From Dyella monticola (lineage in GTDB: Bacteria > Pseudomonadota > Gammaproteobacteria > Xanthomonadales > Rhodanobacteraceae), in assembly GCF_003363155.1 (NCBI RefSeq), contig NZ_QRBE01000012.1, positions 90,138 to 154,137 on the forward strand: a DNA stretch of 64,000 bases, in the 5' to 3' direction. The position numbers and the translations under genes were made by a program. The notes under the pieces are model-generated. The model did not search any database, was not told the origin of the DNA, and saw nothing but the letters and a program-made list of their open reading frames with translations. Positions 32,504 to 42,372 of the stretch are shown one piece after another (position 1 is the stretch's first letter; every line of letters begins with the position of its first letter).

Positions 32504-32629
32504 GTGAAGGTGCTTTCCTCTTTGAAGTCCGCCAAGCAGCGGCACCGTGACTGCAAGGTTGTGCGCCGTCGCGGCAAAGTGTTCGTGATCTGCAAGAGCA
32601 ACCCGCGCTTCAAGGCGCGCCAGCGTTGA
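32504..32629 (+). CDS. rpmJ: 50S ribosomal protein L36, YkgO (zinc-free) type
   Basis: A 41-residue gene. It starts with GTG, with GGAG six bases before it, and begins [15 protein letters not shown]36 is a small 50S protein. In the zinc-binding form three Cys and one His bind metal; here only two Cys remain (CKVVRR and VICKSNPRF) and the last His position is Phe, which is the C-minus (YkgO) type used without zinc. It has its own promoter and terminator, so it is monocistronic. Confidence 0.95.
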   Translation: MKVLSSLKSAKQRHRDCKVVRRRGKVFVICKSNPRFKARQR

Positions 32630-32647
32630 GCTGCATTGCGAACCCGT

Positions 32648-32677
32648 AAAAAAAGCCGCTGCGAAGCGGCTTTTTTT
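32648..32677. terminator. Bidirectional terminator between rpmJ and the SDR gene
   Basis: GCCGCT / AGCGGC stem with a GCGA loop, flanked by seven A on one side and seven T on the other. It can stop both the rpmJ transcript and the converging SDR transcript. Confidence 0.93.
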
Positions 32678-32700
32678 ATGCCCGCGCTCGGCATGCATCA

Positions 32701-33447
32701 CTAACGGCCACCGCCGACATCAAGCAAGGCGCCCGTTACGTACGAAGCGGCGTCACTGAGCAACCATACAATCGTTTCGGCCACTTCATCCGCGGTACCC
32801 GGTCGACCGAGCGGTGATTGCGCGCCAAGCATCGCAGCGCGATCCGGACGGCCTCCGCTCGCATGAATCTCGGTATCGATAAGCCCTGGGCGAACGGCGT
32901 TTACTCGCACGCCTTCCTGGCCGAGCTCCTTGGCAAGCCCGATCGTCATCGTATCGATGGCACCTTTGGAGCCCGCGTAATCCACGTATTCGTGAGGCGA
33001 ACCCAGCCTTGAGGCGATGGAAGACACATTGACGATCACACCACCATGGCCGCCACGCCCTTTGGACATGCGCCGCGCGGCTTCGCGTGCGCATAAGTAC
33101 GCGCCCAGGATGTTCACGTCGAATATCTTCTTGAGTCGTGCGATGCTCATATCGGCCAACGGCATGGAAGGCGCGACGATGCCTGCATTGTTCACCAACG
33201 CATCGACTCGGCCAAAGGTCGATTCCACCGCGTCGAACATCGCCAGGACATCTGATTCGTCGGCGGCATCGCCACGAATGGGGAAGGCATCACCGCCGGC
33301 CTGCCGCACTTCTGCAACGGCTTCGTGCGCCGCCGCTTCGTTCTGCATAAAGTTGATGCCGATCGACCAGCCTTGCGCGCCCAAAAGCTTTGCCGTGGCA
33401 CGACCAATGCCCCGGCTTGCGCCCGTAATCAAAACCACCTTAGGCAT
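32701..33447 (-). CDS. SDR-family oxidoreductase
   Basis: 248-residue classical short-chain dehydrogenase/reductase. NAD(P)-binding TGASRGIG near residues 8-15, NNAG near 85, catalytic Ser in NVSS near 141, and Y-x-x-x-K in YAGSK near 158. Oxidises or reduces an alcohol or ketone; substrate unknown. It follows the TetR gene by 64 bases on the same strand, so it is a likely target of that repressor. Confidence 0.92.
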   Translation of the reverse strand: MPKVVLITGASRGIGRATAKLLGAQGWSIGINFMQNEAAAHEAVAEVRQAGGDAFPIRGDAADESDVLAMFDAVESTFGRVDALVNNAGIVAPSMPLADMSIARLKKIFDVNILGAYLCAREAARRMSKGRGGHGGVIVNVSSIASRLGSPHEYVDYAGSKGAIDTMTIGLAKELGQEGVRVNAVRPGLIDTEIHASGGRPDRAAMLGAQSPLGRPGTADEVAETIVWLLSDAASYVTGALLDVGGGR

Positions 33448-33511
33448 ACAAAACTCCTCACGTCATGTAAGGATGATTATGCAAAATCATCGCAAGCCGG
33501 CTCGACGTAAA

Positions 33512-34153
33512 TTAGCCAGAGTGACGTAGGTACGCTACGAAGCCGCGTGTCAGCTCAGCCTTGAACTCTTTTTCCGACAGCGGCAATACCGTATGCCATA
33601 ACGACGCGCTATCCAGCGCATACGCCTCCATCGCGCTTCCCGCCCAGAGCAAAGCAAATTGCAGAGCCTGGCGTGGCAACGGGTGGTGAATGCCCGCCCG
33701 GAAGGGCAGCAACGCATCGACGATCAGATTGAAGTTCTCGGCGATATGCAGCCTGGCGTTTCGCCCGAACACCTCATCCGTGTCGCTTTCCATAAATCGC
33801 GTCAACGCCTTTAGCAGGCGCGGATGCCGCCGGTATTGCTCGAACAAAGCGCTGATTACCCGCGCCACGGTCTCTTCCAAGGTCTGGCACTGCATGGCCT
33901 TGGCCAGCGTGTCCTGGTTCATCGCATTGCTTTGGCGGAGGACTTCCAGAAATGCTGCCCGCAGCAATGCATCCTTGTCCACGAACCGGCGATAGATACT
34001 GGCAGGCGCCACTTTGGCGGCCTTGGCGATACGCGGCACCGTGGCGTCCAGCCCCTGCTCTTCCAGTACCATGACCGTCGCAGCAAGCAGGCGCTGCAGG
34101 GTGTCGCGACTACGCTGTTGCTTGGGTTCTCGATGCGTCCTGGCTTTGGACAT
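33512..34153 (-). CDS. TetR-family transcriptional regulator
   Basis: 213 residues. The N-terminal helix-turn-helix (RDTLQRLLAATVMVLEEQGLDATVPRIAKAAKVAPASIYRRF, shown by the PRIAKAAKVAPASIYRRF core near 40-57) is followed by an all-helical ligand domain. ATG at 34153 is chosen over an upstream in-frame codon because it fits the family N-terminus. A palindromic operator lies 31 bases upstream, and the SDR gene is directly downstream. Confidence 0.9.
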   Translation of the reverse strand: MSKARTHREPKQQRSRDTLQRLLAATVMVLEEQGLDATVPRIAKAAKVAPASIYRRFVDKDALLRAAFLEVLRQSNAMNQDTLAKAMQCQTLEETVARVISALFEQYRRHPRLLKALTRFMESDTDEVFGRNARLHIAENFNLIVDALLPFRAGIHHPLPRQALQFALLWAGSAMEAYALDSASLWHTVLPLSEKEFKAELTRGFVAYLRHSG

Positions 34154-34183
34154 AACACAGGCTCTGGACAGGAATGATCCTAT

Positions 34184-34209
34184 ATGTAAATGCAAATTTA
34201 CATTTACAT
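34184..34209. promoter_or_regulatory. Putative TetR operator
   Basis: Inverted repeat TGTAAAT-gcaa-ATTTACA, followed by an overlapping third half-site TTTACAT. It sits just before the TetR gene and is AT-rich against a GC-rich background, as expected for an autoregulatory operator. Confidence 0.65.
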
Positions 34210-34336
34210 CCAAGAGCTTTCAATGGATATGCACCGGATTTGCCACCCCGCTTAGCAGGATGCGCCGAAGATGGCGAATGTTCTGGTCAGCGGTTTCGAT
34301 CCGAGCGTTCGCTAGAACCGCTCAGGTTGTATGGCG

Positions 34337-34365
34337 AAAAAAAACCGGGCTCAAAGGGAGCCCGG
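34337..34365 (-). terminator. Intrinsic terminator of the carA-carB-greA operon
   Basis: Perfect stem CCGGGCTC / GAGCCCGG with a five-base loop, followed on the minus strand by eight T, 46 bases past the greA stop. Confidence 0.93.
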
Positions 34366-34410
34366 GAGTGTCGTTTTCGCAGTCTGGCCTCGTCAGCCAG
34401 CGGCGCTCGT

Positions 34411-34887
34411 TCATTCGTAACTGACGCCCGTAATCTCGTAGCGCTTGGTGCCGTTGGGTGCCTTGAATTCGAAGCTGTCCCCGGCACTCTTGCCGATCAG
34501 GGCACGCGCAATGGGTGAGGACACGGCGATCAAACGCTGTTTGATGTCCGCCTCCAGGTCGCCCACGATCTGGTATGTGACCGACTCACCGCTGTCCTCG
34601 TCTTCCAATTCCACTGTGGCGCCGAACACCACTTTGCTGCCAGCGGAAAGGCGCGAAACATCGATGACTTCGGCTGTCGACAATGCCGCTTCCAGCTCGG
34701 CGATGCGGCCTTCAATAAAGCTCTGCTGCTCGCGTGCAGCGTGATATTCGGCGTTTTCCTTCAGATCGCCGTGAGCCCGCGCTTCAGCGATGGCCGCGAT
34801 GATCTTCGGACGCTGGACCGACTTGAGGCGATCCAATTCGCCACGCAGACGTTCCGAACCAATTTTGGTGATGGGTGCGCGACTCAT
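34411..34887 (-). CDS. greA: Transcription elongation factor GreA
   Basis: 158 residues, the standard length. An N-terminal coiled-coil finger (about 1-75) carries the acidic tip within [12 protein letters not shown] near 41-52, followed by an FKBP-like C-terminal domain. GreA enters the RNA polymerase secondary channel and rescues backtracked complexes. Its ATG overlaps the carB stop as ATGA, giving translational coupling; a terminator follows. Confidence 0.98.
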   Translation of the reverse strand: MSRAPITKIGSERLRGELDRLKSVQRPKIIAAIAEARAHGDLKENAEYHAAREQQSFIEGRIAELEAALSTAEVIDVSRLSAGSKVVFGATVELEDEDSGESVTYQIVGDLEADIKQRLIAVSSPIARALIGKSAGDSFEFKAPNGTKRYEITGVSYE

Positions 34888-37800
34888 GCGCTCAGCTCCT
34901 TATGCAGTTCTTGCAGACTGTGCACTTCGCCACTGTCGTGGAAATCCAGCGAATGCACGAGCGCACGCGCGCCCGCAACCGTAGTGGAATACGTAACACG
35001 ATGCTGCAGCGCTTCACGTCGGATCGAGAACGAGTCGGCAATCGCCTGCTTGCCTTCAGTCGTGTTGACGATATAGACAATCTCGCCGTTCTTGATCAGG
35101 TCGACGATATGCGGGCGCCCCTCAAGCACTTTGTTGATGCGCTCGCAGATCACGCCGTGCGCGGTGAGATAGCTTGCCGTGCCGGACGTCGCGACCAGCG
35201 TAAAGCCGCGCGAGGCAATGTCGGCAGCAATCGGCAACAGGCGATCCTTATCGGCATCGCGCACCGACACGAACACCTTGCCTTTGGGCGGGGTCTTGAT
35301 GCCGGCCGCGTCGTGACCGCGCGCGAACGCCGCGCCGAAGCTGCGGCCCACACCCATCACTTCACCGGTGGAGCGCATTTCCGGACCGAGAATCGGATCG
35401 ACGTTCTGGAATTTCAGGAATGGGAAGATCGCTTCCTTCACCGAGTAGTAGCTCGGAATCACTTCACGCGTGGCACCTTGCTCATCCAGCGTGCGGCCCG
35501 CCATGCAGCGTGCAGCAATCTTGGCAAGTGGCACACCGGTGGCTTTGGATACGAACGGCACCGTGCGCGATGCGCGCGGATTCACTTCCAAGATGAACAC
35601 CGTCTCGCCTTGAATGGCGAATTGGGTGTTCATCAGGCCAACGACCTTGAGCTCCTTCGCCATCAGGCCGACCTGTCGGCGTAGCTCATTCTGGATGGCG
35701 GGCGACAGCGAGTACGGCGGCAGTGAGCAGGATGAATCGCCCGAGTGCACGCCAGCCTCTTCAATGTGCTCCATGATGCCGCCAACCAGTACGTTACCGT
35801 CGCAGTCGGCAATGACGTCTACGTCCACTTCCACGGCGTGATCCAGGAAACGATCGAGTAACACCGGCGAATCGTTCGATACCTGTACGGCTTCGCGGAT
35901 ATAGCGCGAAAGATCGGCGTCGTCATACACCACTTCCATCGCACGGCCGCCCAGCACGTAACTGGGGCGCACTACCAACGGATAGCCGATCTCGCGTGCC
36001 AGCGCCAAGGCTTCGTCTGCATTGCGCGCGGTGCGGTTCGGCGGCTGGGTCAGGCCCAGCTTGGTGATCATCTGCTGGAAGCGCTCGCGGTCTTCGGCCA
36101 GATCGATCGAATCCGGATTGGTGCCGATGATAGGAGCGCCGGCAGCTTCAAGCGCGCGTGCAAGTTTCAGCGGCGTCTGACCGCCGTACTGCACGATCAC
36201 GCCCTTGGGCTTTTCCAGGTCGACGATTTCCAGCACATCTTCCAGCGTGAGCGGCTCGAAATACAGACGGTCGGAGGTGTCGTAGTCCGTGGAGACGGTT
36301 TCGGGGTTGCAGTTGACCATGATGGTCTCGAACCCGTCTTCGCGCAGCGCAAGCGCGGCATGCACGCAGCAGTAGTCGAACTCAATGCCCTGCCCGATGC
36401 GATTCGGACCACCACCCAGCACCATGATCTTGTCGCGCGTGGTGGGATTGGCCTCGCACTCTTCCTCATAGGTCGAGTACATGTAGGCCGTCGTCGTGGC
36501 GAATTCGGCCGCGCAGGAATCCACGCGCTTGTAAACCGGGCGCACGCCCATCGTGCGACGCAGATGGCGGATCGCCGCCTCATCGGTGTTTGTGAGTTCG
36601 GCCAGGCGCGCATCGGCAAAACCCAGGCGCTTGAGTTCGCGCATGCGCGCAGCATTGAGCGCGCTGAGACCCTGCTCGCGCACTTCGTTCTCCGTCAGCA
36701 CGATATCTTCGAACGCGGTAAGGAACCACGGATCGACACGACTCAAGTTGTGCACTTCTTCCAGCGACAAACCCGCACGGAAGGCATCGGCCAGATGGAA
36801 CACGCGATCGGGCCGCGGCTCACGCAACTCGCGCTTGAGCGTTGCGAGGCCTTCTTCGCTAGCGATATCGAGGGTGGTAGGGTTCAGACCGGACTTGCCG
36901 ATTTCCAAACCACGCAGCGCCTTCTGTAGCGATTCGTGGAAACTGCGGCCGATCGCCATGACTTCGCCCACCGACTTCATCTGCGTGGTGAGGCGTGCAT
37001 CGGCCTGCGGGAATTTCTCGAACGCAAAGCGCGGAATCTTGGTGACCACGTAATCGATGGTCGGTTCGAACGAAGCCGGCGTCAGCCCGCCGGTGATGTC
37101 GTTCTTCAGTTCATCCAGCGTATAGCCCACGGCGAGCTTCGCCGCGACCTTGGCGATCGGAAAACCAGTGGCCTTGGAGGCGAGCGCGGACGAACGCGAT
37201 ACGCGCGGATTCATTTCGATCACCACCACGCGACCGGTTTCGGCATTCACGCCGAACTGCACGTTGGAACCCCCGGTATCGACGCCGATCTTGCGCAGTA
37301 CGGCGATGGAGGCATCGCGCAAGCGCTGGTATTCCTTATCGGTGAGCGTCTGTGCAGGCGCCACGGTGATGGAGTCACCGGTGTGTACACCCATCGGATC
37401 GAGGTTTTCGATCGAGCACACGATGATGCAGTTGTCCGCTTTGTCGCGGACCACTTCCATTTCGAACTCTTTCCAGCCGAGCACGGATTCTTCCACCAGC
37501 ACTTCGTGCACCGGTGAAAGTTCGAGACCGCGCTTGACGATATCTTCGAATTCTTCGCGGTTGTACGCAATGCCGCCACCGGAACCGCCGAGCGTAAAGC
37601 TCGGGCGAATGATCGTGGGGTAGCCGACGGTGGTTTGAATCTCCACTGCCTGCTCGAACGATCTGGCCACTGCCGCCCGCGGGCATTCCAGGCCGATCTC
37701 GCCCATGGCCACGCGGAACAGCTCTCGATCTTCAGCCATGCGAATGGCTTCGCGGGAGGCGCCAATCAGCTCAACGCGGTATTTGTCGAGCACACCGTTA

Positions 37801-38111
37801 TCGGCCAGGTCGAGCGCGCAGTTGAGGCCCGTCTGGCCGCCCATCGTCGGCAGCACGGCGTCCGGGCGCTCCTTGGCGATGATGCGCTCCACCGTCTGCC
37901 AGTTGATTGGCTCGATGTACACCGCATCGGCCATCTCTGGATCGGTCATGATCGTGGCGGGGTTGGAGTTCACCAGGATCACCCGGTAACCCTCCTCCTT
38001 CAGCGCCTTGCACGCCTGTGCGCCGGAGTAGTCGAACTCGCAGGCCTGACCGATCACGATCGGGCCGGCGCCGATGATCAGGATGCTCTTGATGTCATTG
38101 CGCTTGGGCAT
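34884..38111 (-). CDS. carB: Carbamoyl-phosphate synthase large subunit
   Basis: 1,075 residues in two homologous ATP-grasp halves (about 1-400 and 550-930), an oligomerisation region between them, and a C-terminal MGS-like allosteric domain. It makes carbamoyl phosphate from bicarbonate, ATP and ammonia passed from CarA, for pyrimidines and arginine. Start [17 protein letters not shown] is as in E. coli. It begins one base after the carA stop (TGA-A-ATG) and overlaps greA. Confidence 0.99.
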   Translation of the reverse strand: MPKRNDIKSILIIGAGPIVIGQACEFDYSGAQACKALKEEGYRVILVNSNPATIMTDPEMADAVYIEPINWQTVERIIAKERPDAVLPTMGGQTGLNCALDLADNGVLDKYRVELIGASREAIRMAEDRELFRVAMGEIGLECPRAAVARSFEQAVEIQTTVGYPTIIRPSFTLGGSGGGIAYNREEFEDIVKRGLELSPVHEVLVEESVLGWKEFEMEVVRDKADNCIIVCSIENLDPMGVHTGDSITVAPAQTLTDKEYQRLRDASIAVLRKIGVDTGGSNVQFGVNAETGRVVVIEMNPRVSRSSALASKATGFPIAKVAAKLAVGYTLDELKNDITGGLTPASFEPTIDYVVTKIPRFAFEKFPQADARLTTQMKSVGEVMAIGRSFHESLQKALRGLEIGKSGLNPTTLDIASEEGLATLKRELREPRPDRVFHLADAFRAGLSLEEVHNLSRVDPWFLTAFEDIVLTENEVREQGLSALNAARMRELKRLGFADARLAELTNTDEAAIRHLRRTMGVRPVYKRVDSCAAEFATTTAYMYSTYEEECEANPTTRDKIMVLGGGPNRIGQGIEFDYCCVHAALALREDGFETIMVNCNPETVSTDYDTSDRLYFEPLTLEDVLEIVDLEKPKGVIVQYGGQTPLKLARALEAAGAPIIGTNPDSIDLAEDRERFQQMITKLGLTQPPNRTARNADEALALAREIGYPLVVRPSYVLGGRAMEVVYDDADLSRYIREAVQVSNDSPVLLDRFLDHAVEVDVDVIADCDGNVLVGGIMEHIEEAGVHSGDSSCSLPPYSLSPAIQNELRRQVGLMAKELKVVGLMNTQFAIQGETVFILEVNPRASRTVPFVSKATGVPLAKIAARCMAGRTLDEQGATREVIPSYYSVKEAIFPFLKFQNVDPILGPEMRSTGEVMGVGRSFGAAFARGHDAAGIKTPPKGKVFVSVRDADKDRLLPIAADIASRGFTLVATSGTASYLTAHGVICERINKVLEGRPHIVDLIKNGEIVYIVNTTEGKQAIADSFSIRREALQHRVTYSTTVAGARALVHSLDFHDSGEVHSLQELHKELSA

Positions 38112-38112
38112 T

Positions 38113-39240
38113 TCAGCGAGCCTCCTGCATCAGCTTGGCAAAACGATCGAACAGATAACCTATATCCAGCGGGCCTGGGCTCGCTTCCGGGTGTCCCTGG
38201 AAGCAGAAAGCCGGGCGATCGGTGAGCGTAAAGCCCTGCAGCGAACCATCGAACAGCGAGGTGTGAGTGACACGCACATTGGAAGGCAGCGTCGATGCAT
38301 CTACCGAGAAGCCGTGGTTCTGCGAAGTGATCAGCACACGGCCGTCGTCGTGATCTTTCACCGGATGATTCGCACCGTGATGGCCGAATTTCATCTTCAT
38401 CGTTTTCGCGCCCACCGCAGCCCCCATGATCTGGTGACCCAGGCAGATGCCAAACAGCGGGATTTCCGCGGCAAGAAATTCGCGCGTGGCGGCAATGGCG
38501 TAATCGCATGCGGCCGGATCGCCGGGGCCGTTGGAAAGAAACACGCCATCCGGTTCCATCGCCAACACGTCCGCAGCGGGTGTCTGCGCGGGGACGACGG
38601 TGATTTCGCAACCACGCTCGGCCAGCAGGCGAAGAATGTTGCGCTTGACGCCGTAATCGTAGGCGACCACGTTGAAGCGCTTGTCCGTTTCGTGGAAGGC
38701 CGTGCGGTCGAGGTCATACACTCCCTCGTTCCAGTTGTAGGCCTTGTCGACGCTGACTACCTTGGCCAGGTCCATGCCGTTCAAGCCAGGGAAGGCGCGG
38801 GCCTTGGCGAGCGCGGCATCGAGATCGATGGATTCACCGGCGACGATGCACCCGTTCAGTGCGCCCTTGTCGCGCAGGATGCGCGTGAGGCGGCGCGTAT
38901 CGATACCGGCGATGGCGACGATGCCGTGGCGCTTAAGGTAATCGGGCAGGCTCTCGGTACTACGCCAGTTGCTGGCCCGGCGTGGCACATCGCGCACGAT
39001 CAGGCCTGCCGTGTGCACGCGGGTGGATTCGGCATCCACTTCGTTGCAGCCGGTGTTGCCGATATGAGGGTATGTGAGGGTGACGATCTGGCGAGCGTAG
39101 GAGGGATCGGTAAGGATCTCCTGGTAGCCGGTCATCGCGGTGTTGAAAACCACCTCGCCAACGGTATCGCCAGTCGCACCTACGGAGTGGCCGTGGAATA
39201 CGCTGCCGTCTTCGAGGGCAAGCAGAGCGGAATGAGGCAT
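38113..39240 (-). CDS. carA: Carbamoyl-phosphate synthase small subunit
   Basis: 375 residues. N-terminal CPSase small domain, then a class I glutamine amidotransferase with nucleophile motif GICLGHQ near 264-270 and catalytic His in GHPEASPGP near 347. It hydrolyses glutamine and channels ammonia to CarB. First gene of carA-carB-greA with a good promoter at 39332-39360 and a stable hairpin in its leader. Confidence 0.99.
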   Translation of the reverse strand: MPHSALLALEDGSVFHGHSVGATGDTVGEVVFNTAMTGYQEILTDPSYARQIVTLTYPHIGNTGCNEVDAESTRVHTAGLIVRDVPRRASNWRSTESLPDYLKRHGIVAIAGIDTRRLTRILRDKGALNGCIVAGESIDLDAALAKARAFPGLNGMDLAKVVSVDKAYNWNEGVYDLDRTAFHETDKRFNVVAYDYGVKRNILRLLAERGCEITVVPAQTPAADVLAMEPDGVFLSNGPGDPAACDYAIAATREFLAAEIPLFGICLGHQIMGAAVGAKTMKMKFGHHGANHPVKDHDDGRVLITSQNHGFSVDASTLPSNVRVTHTSLFDGSLQGFTLTDRPAFCFQGHPEASPGPLDIGYLFDRFAKLMQEAR

Positions 39241-39263
39241 GAAGGGCCGCCTTTAGGTGCAGC

Positions 39264-39302
39264 AAGGTCCGCAAGCCGCATCAAAGCAGGCTTGTGGACC
39301 TT
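39264..39302 (-). promoter_or_regulatory. Stable hairpin in the carA 5' leader
   Basis: Nested inverted repeat: outer AAGGTCC / GGACCTT, inner AAGCC / GGCTT, with an 11-base loop. It lies between the carA promoter and start codon, ending 23 bases before the ATG. No T-run follows on the minus strand, so it is not a simple terminator; a role in control by nucleotides or a protein is possible. Confidence 0.6.
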
Positions 39303-39331
39303 AAGTGAAGGAAAGTCTCGGGCGGGTTGAA

Positions 39332-39360
39332 ATGATAGGCTGCGAGGGGCTTTCTGTCCA
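39332..39360 (-). promoter_or_regulatory. Predicted sigma-70 promoter of carA-carB-greA
   Basis: TGGACA (5 of 6), 17-base spacer, TATCAT (5 of 6) on the minus strand, giving an 85-base leader before carA. Confidence 0.75.
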
Positions 39361-39457
39361 CCCGAGCTAGCCATCGAAAGCACAACGACGTCTCGCACGC
39401 CGGCAGCGTGCTCGCGCTAGACTGACGGCCACTTAGCTAGGAAAGCTGCGAAACTTG

Positions 39458-40153
39458 ATGAACGCCACCGTACTGCTGGATCCTTCTCGCCTCGATCGCC
39501 CGGATACGGATGTGCGCCAGCACCCCTTTCCATTCATGATTGCGCACGGCCAGCTGCCGGATGAGGCGCGCGGCGACCTGGAGCGGGATTTTCCCAAGTA
39601 CGCCAGCGCGGGCTTTTTTCCTTACGACCCGATCGATTGCGGGCCCTCGGTCAATGCGCTCGTGAATCAGATGACCACGCCGCAATTCGCCAGCGCGGTC
39701 GGCCGCTATCTGGGCATCGAGAATCTGGGGCAATACCCCACACTGATCACGCTGTGCCGCGCCCTCAACAAGCGCCACGGCACCATCCACACCGACAGTC
39801 GTTCCAAGGTGGCCACCGCCCTGCTCTACCTCAACACGCAGTGGCCGGATACAAGTGACGGTTGCCTGCGTTTTCTCAATGTCGTCGACAATATCGATGA
39901 TCTCGTCGCGCCGGAACTCAAGCCGCTGTATGGCGAGTTCGCCGTGTTCAAGCGCTGCGAAAATTCCTTCCACGGTCATTTGCCGTATGAAGGCGAGCGA
40001 CGCGTGATTCAGGTGGCGTGGCTCACCAGCGAAGAGGAAAAGCTGCGCAAGACCAAGCGCGGCAAATTCTCACGCGCGTTCAAGAAATTGTTTGGCGTAC
40101 TCGATCGCAAGCTTGGCGCGGGGCGCGACCGCAGCGCCGCGCACAAGAACTGA
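39458..40153 (+). CDS. 2OG-Fe(II) oxygenase-like protein
   Basis: 231 residues with a double-stranded beta-helix pattern: an iron-binding H-x-D in GTIHTDSRS (near 107-115), a distal His in NSFHGH near 170, and an Arg (ERRVIQVAW) for 2-oxoglutarate. The C-terminus is long and basic. The ATG at 39458 follows a TTG codon and is taken as start. The substrate is not indicated by context; it is divergent from carA and converges with the antiporter gene. Confidence 0.8.
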   Translation: MNATVLLDPSRLDRPDTDVRQHPFPFMIAHGQLPDEARGDLERDFPKYASAGFFPYDPIDCGPSVNALVNQMTTPQFASAVGRYLGIENLGQYPTLITLCRALNKRHGTIHTDSRSKVATALLYLNTQWPDTSDGCLRFLNVVDNIDDLVAPELKPLYGEFAVFKRCENSFHGHLPYEGERRVIQVAWLTSEEEKLRKTKRGKFSRAFKKLFGVLDRKLGAGRDRSAAHKN

Positions 40154-40174
40154 TACCGCGCATGTAAGCGTCCC

Positions 40175-41179
40175 TCAGGCGACGCACCACACCACGAACG
40201 CCACAAACAGCAGATAAAGCAGGCCCACTGGCACCAGCCGTCGCCCGTCCACACGTCCACGGCGGAAGAGCTGCCACAGGTAGATGATGGCCACGGCGGT
40301 TACCACACCCGAGACCAGCAACGGCGTGTCGAACATCCAGGGCGTGGCAAAGATCGCCAGTGCGCTGGGTACGGTGGCCTGGATCATCATCGCGCCGGAA
40401 ATATTGGCTAGCGCCAGCCGCTCCTTGCCCTGGCGCACCCATATCAACGCATTCATTGTCTCTGGCAGCTCAGTCGCTACAGGACTCAACACCAACGCCA
40501 CCATGTGTGGCGGCAGATGCATCGCCATGCCGATCGCTTCGATCTGCGATACGAAAACGTGGGAGGCCAGAGCAATCACCAGCAACGCCAGCCCCGTTTG
40601 CGATAGCACTGCCAGCACCGAAGGCGTTGACGCGCGTGGCTGGAATTTCAGCGGTTCAAGCAGCTCGTCGTGGTCGGCAACGTCGTCCTCGTTTTTCAAT
40701 TCACGCCATACGTACACCGCGTAAGCGAGCAGAAACATCACGCCCAGCCACGGCTTGAAAGCGAAAGCGATCAAGCCGAGCGCGCACTTCACAACGAAAA
40801 TCGACAAGAACCACGATTGATCGCGCGCAAGCCGCGCTTCCTTCGCTTGCACGCAGGTATCTATGCGTCCCAGATGTCGACGGTTGCTCCACAGCGCGCC
40901 ACCCACCACGGCGTAGGCGATCGTTGCCAGCACCAGTGGGCCACCCATCGCCGCACCCACCCCGATGTCGCGCACTTCGGCGGTACGACCCATTATCACT
41001 GCTACGAACGTCACAGCGCTTTCCGGCAAAGCCGTTCCGAACGCGGCCAGCACGGTACCGGTAGCGGTCGCGCCAAGATTGAGCTTTTTCCCCAGCCACT
41101 CGATGCCGTTGACGAAATACTCGCAGGCCGCGTAGATGACTACGGCGGACAACAGAAACAGGAATGCGGTGAGCGCCAT
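40175..41179 (-). CDS. CaCA-family cation antiporter under Mn2+ riboswitch control
   Basis: 334-residue membrane protein of the calcium/cation antiporter family, with the two inverted alpha-repeat motifs GTALPESAV near 48-56 and SPVATELPETMNALIW near 235-250 and about ten hydrophobic helices. Homology suggests Ca2+/H+ or Na+ exchange. The 5' leader carries a yybP-ykoY motif, a manganese sensor, so Mn2+ export is the better inference. The ATG at 41179 is chosen because the frame upstream is the riboswitch itself. It stands alone on its transcript. Confidence 0.88.
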   Translation of the reverse strand: MALTAFLFLLSAVVIYAACEYFVNGIEWLGKKLNLGATATGTVLAAFGTALPESAVTFVAVIMGRTAEVRDIGVGAAMGGPLVLATIAYAVVGGALWSNRRHLGRIDTCVQAKEARLARDQSWFLSIFVVKCALGLIAFAFKPWLGVMFLLAYAVYVWRELKNEDDVADHDELLEPLKFQPRASTPSVLAVLSQTGLALLVIALASHVFVSQIEAIGMAMHLPPHMVALVLSPVATELPETMNALIWVRQGKERLALANISGAMMIQATVPSALAIFATPWMFDTPLLVSGVVTAVAIIYLWQLFRRGRVDGRRLVPVGLLYLLFVAFVVWCVA

Positions 41180-41187
41180 GAACGATT

Positions 41188-41240
41188 CCGGGCCGGGCGA
41201 GCGCAAACCAATGGCACACGCACGCTGCTCGCCCGGCCGG
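41188..41240 (-). promoter_or_regulatory. Expression platform of the riboswitch
   Basis: Very GC-rich stem (GCTCGCCCGGCCGG against CCGGGCCGGGCGAGC, one bulged G, loop 24 bases) ending eight bases before the antiporter ATG. It would bury the GGA that could serve as the ribosome-binding site, so the switch probably acts on translation. Confidence 0.7.
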
Positions 41241-41249
41241 GGTGAACGC

Positions 41250-41405
41250 GTCGTGGCCAAAGGTCTCGCCGGACCATCGCAAGCAGGAGGCCTGCGATAA
41301 CCATCCGCGCCATGAAGCTCAAGGCTTCAAGTATGTTGACGCGGATTCCTCCTTGCACGACAGCCTGGCGGCTCGGTGCAACGAGGATGGCTACTCCCCA
41401 ATGAC
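41250..41405 (-). promoter_or_regulatory. yybP-ykoY (manganese) riboswitch
   Basis: On the minus strand the invariant 5' element GGGGAGTAGCC (41399-41389) is followed by the paired second conserved loop CGCGTCAACATACTTG (near 41344) and the 3' element GGCGAGACCTTTGGCC (41270-41255). These are the three sequence signatures of the yybP-ykoY class, which folds into a paperclip around Mn2+ and turns on Mn exporters. The shadow open frame over this leader is not coding. The rest of 41180-41497 holds only this leader. Confidence 0.92.
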
Positions 41406-41497
41406 AGTGAGTGGCGCGCATAGTACAGGCTTTGTTGGGGGCTCACAACGCTCATAGGTGGGCCAAACCGGCCCAAAGAGCGATCCCTCGCTGAGCC

Positions 41498-42301
41498 CTA
41501 AACGGGCATGCGCGCCTGAAGCAGGTCGTCGATGTGGTAGGTTCCCGGCTCTTTACCTGCAAGCCATGCTGCAGCTTCGAGTGCGCCGCGCGCAAAAATG
41601 GAGCGATCGGTAGCGCGATGGCTCAATTCGACACGCTCGCCCTGACCAAGCAGCAACGCAGTGTGTTCGCCCACGACATCTCCCCCGCGTACCACGGCAA
41701 AACCGATGCTGCCGCTACGACGTGCACCCGGACGGCCCTCCCGCACATACACCGCATCCTTGGCCAAGCTTGTGCCACGCGCCTGGGCGGCGGCATGTCC
41801 CAAGGCGAGCGCGGTGCCGGACGGCGCGTCTTCCTTGCGGCTGTGATGCGCCTCGATGATTTCCAGATCCCAATCGGGCAACGCCGCTGCCGCCTCGCTC
41901 AGCAAACGCTTCAATACGGCGACGCCGAGGCTAAAATTGGCGGCGTGCAACAGTGGGATGTGTTGCGCGGCTTCATCGAGCTTTGTTTGCAGCGATGCGT
42001 CGATGCCGGTCGTGCCCGTCACCAAGGCGATCTTATTTGCCTTGCAATGCATAAGTGCAGCCGCCAATCCATCCGGTCCGCTGAAGTCGATGACGACATC
42101 GGCGGCGATTGCACTCCAATCAGTTGATTGGCGAAGTGAAGCAGAAATATCTACGAATACTGGCTTGCCGTTGTGCACCGAATCGGCGGACACCAACGCA
42201 CTGACTAGCTCAAAGCGCTTGTCTTCGCGCAGTAATGAAAGCAATGCGCGACCCATGCGACCTGAGGCGCCATTGATAGCTAGGCGGATGGGTGATGTCA
42301 T
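41498..42301 (-). CDS. dapB: 4-hydroxy-tetrahydrodipicolinate reductase
   Basis: 267 residues. NAD(P)-binding GASGRMGR near residues 11-18, and the catalytic/substrate stretch EAHHSRKEDAPSGTAL near 155-170. Second committed step of lysine and diaminopimelate synthesis, feeding peptidoglycan. It lies downstream of dnaJ on the same strand, separated by a 205-base gap carrying a REP-like pair. Confidence 0.97.
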   Translation of the reverse strand: MTSPIRLAINGASGRMGRALLSLLREDKRFELVSALVSADSVHNGKPVFVDISASLRQSTDWSAIAADVVIDFSGPDGLAAALMHCKANKIALVTGTTGIDASLQTKLDEAAQHIPLLHAANFSLGVAVLKRLLSEAAAALPDWDLEIIEAHHSRKEDAPSGTALALGHAAAQARGTSLAKDAVYVREGRPGARRSGSIGFAVVRGGDVVGEHTALLLGQGERVELSHRATDRSIFARGALEAAAWLAGKEPGTYHIDDLLQARMPV

Positions 42302-42372
42302 GCTTCATTCCTTCGGAGGCTTTGTTTCAACGGCTCATCATCAACAACGGAAAGCTTCATTGTTCTTGCCAT

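Noticed and set aside
41140..41421. 94-codon minus-strand frame over the antiporter leader
   Set aside because: It covers the Mn2+ riboswitch and expression platform; the RNA signatures explain the sequence better.
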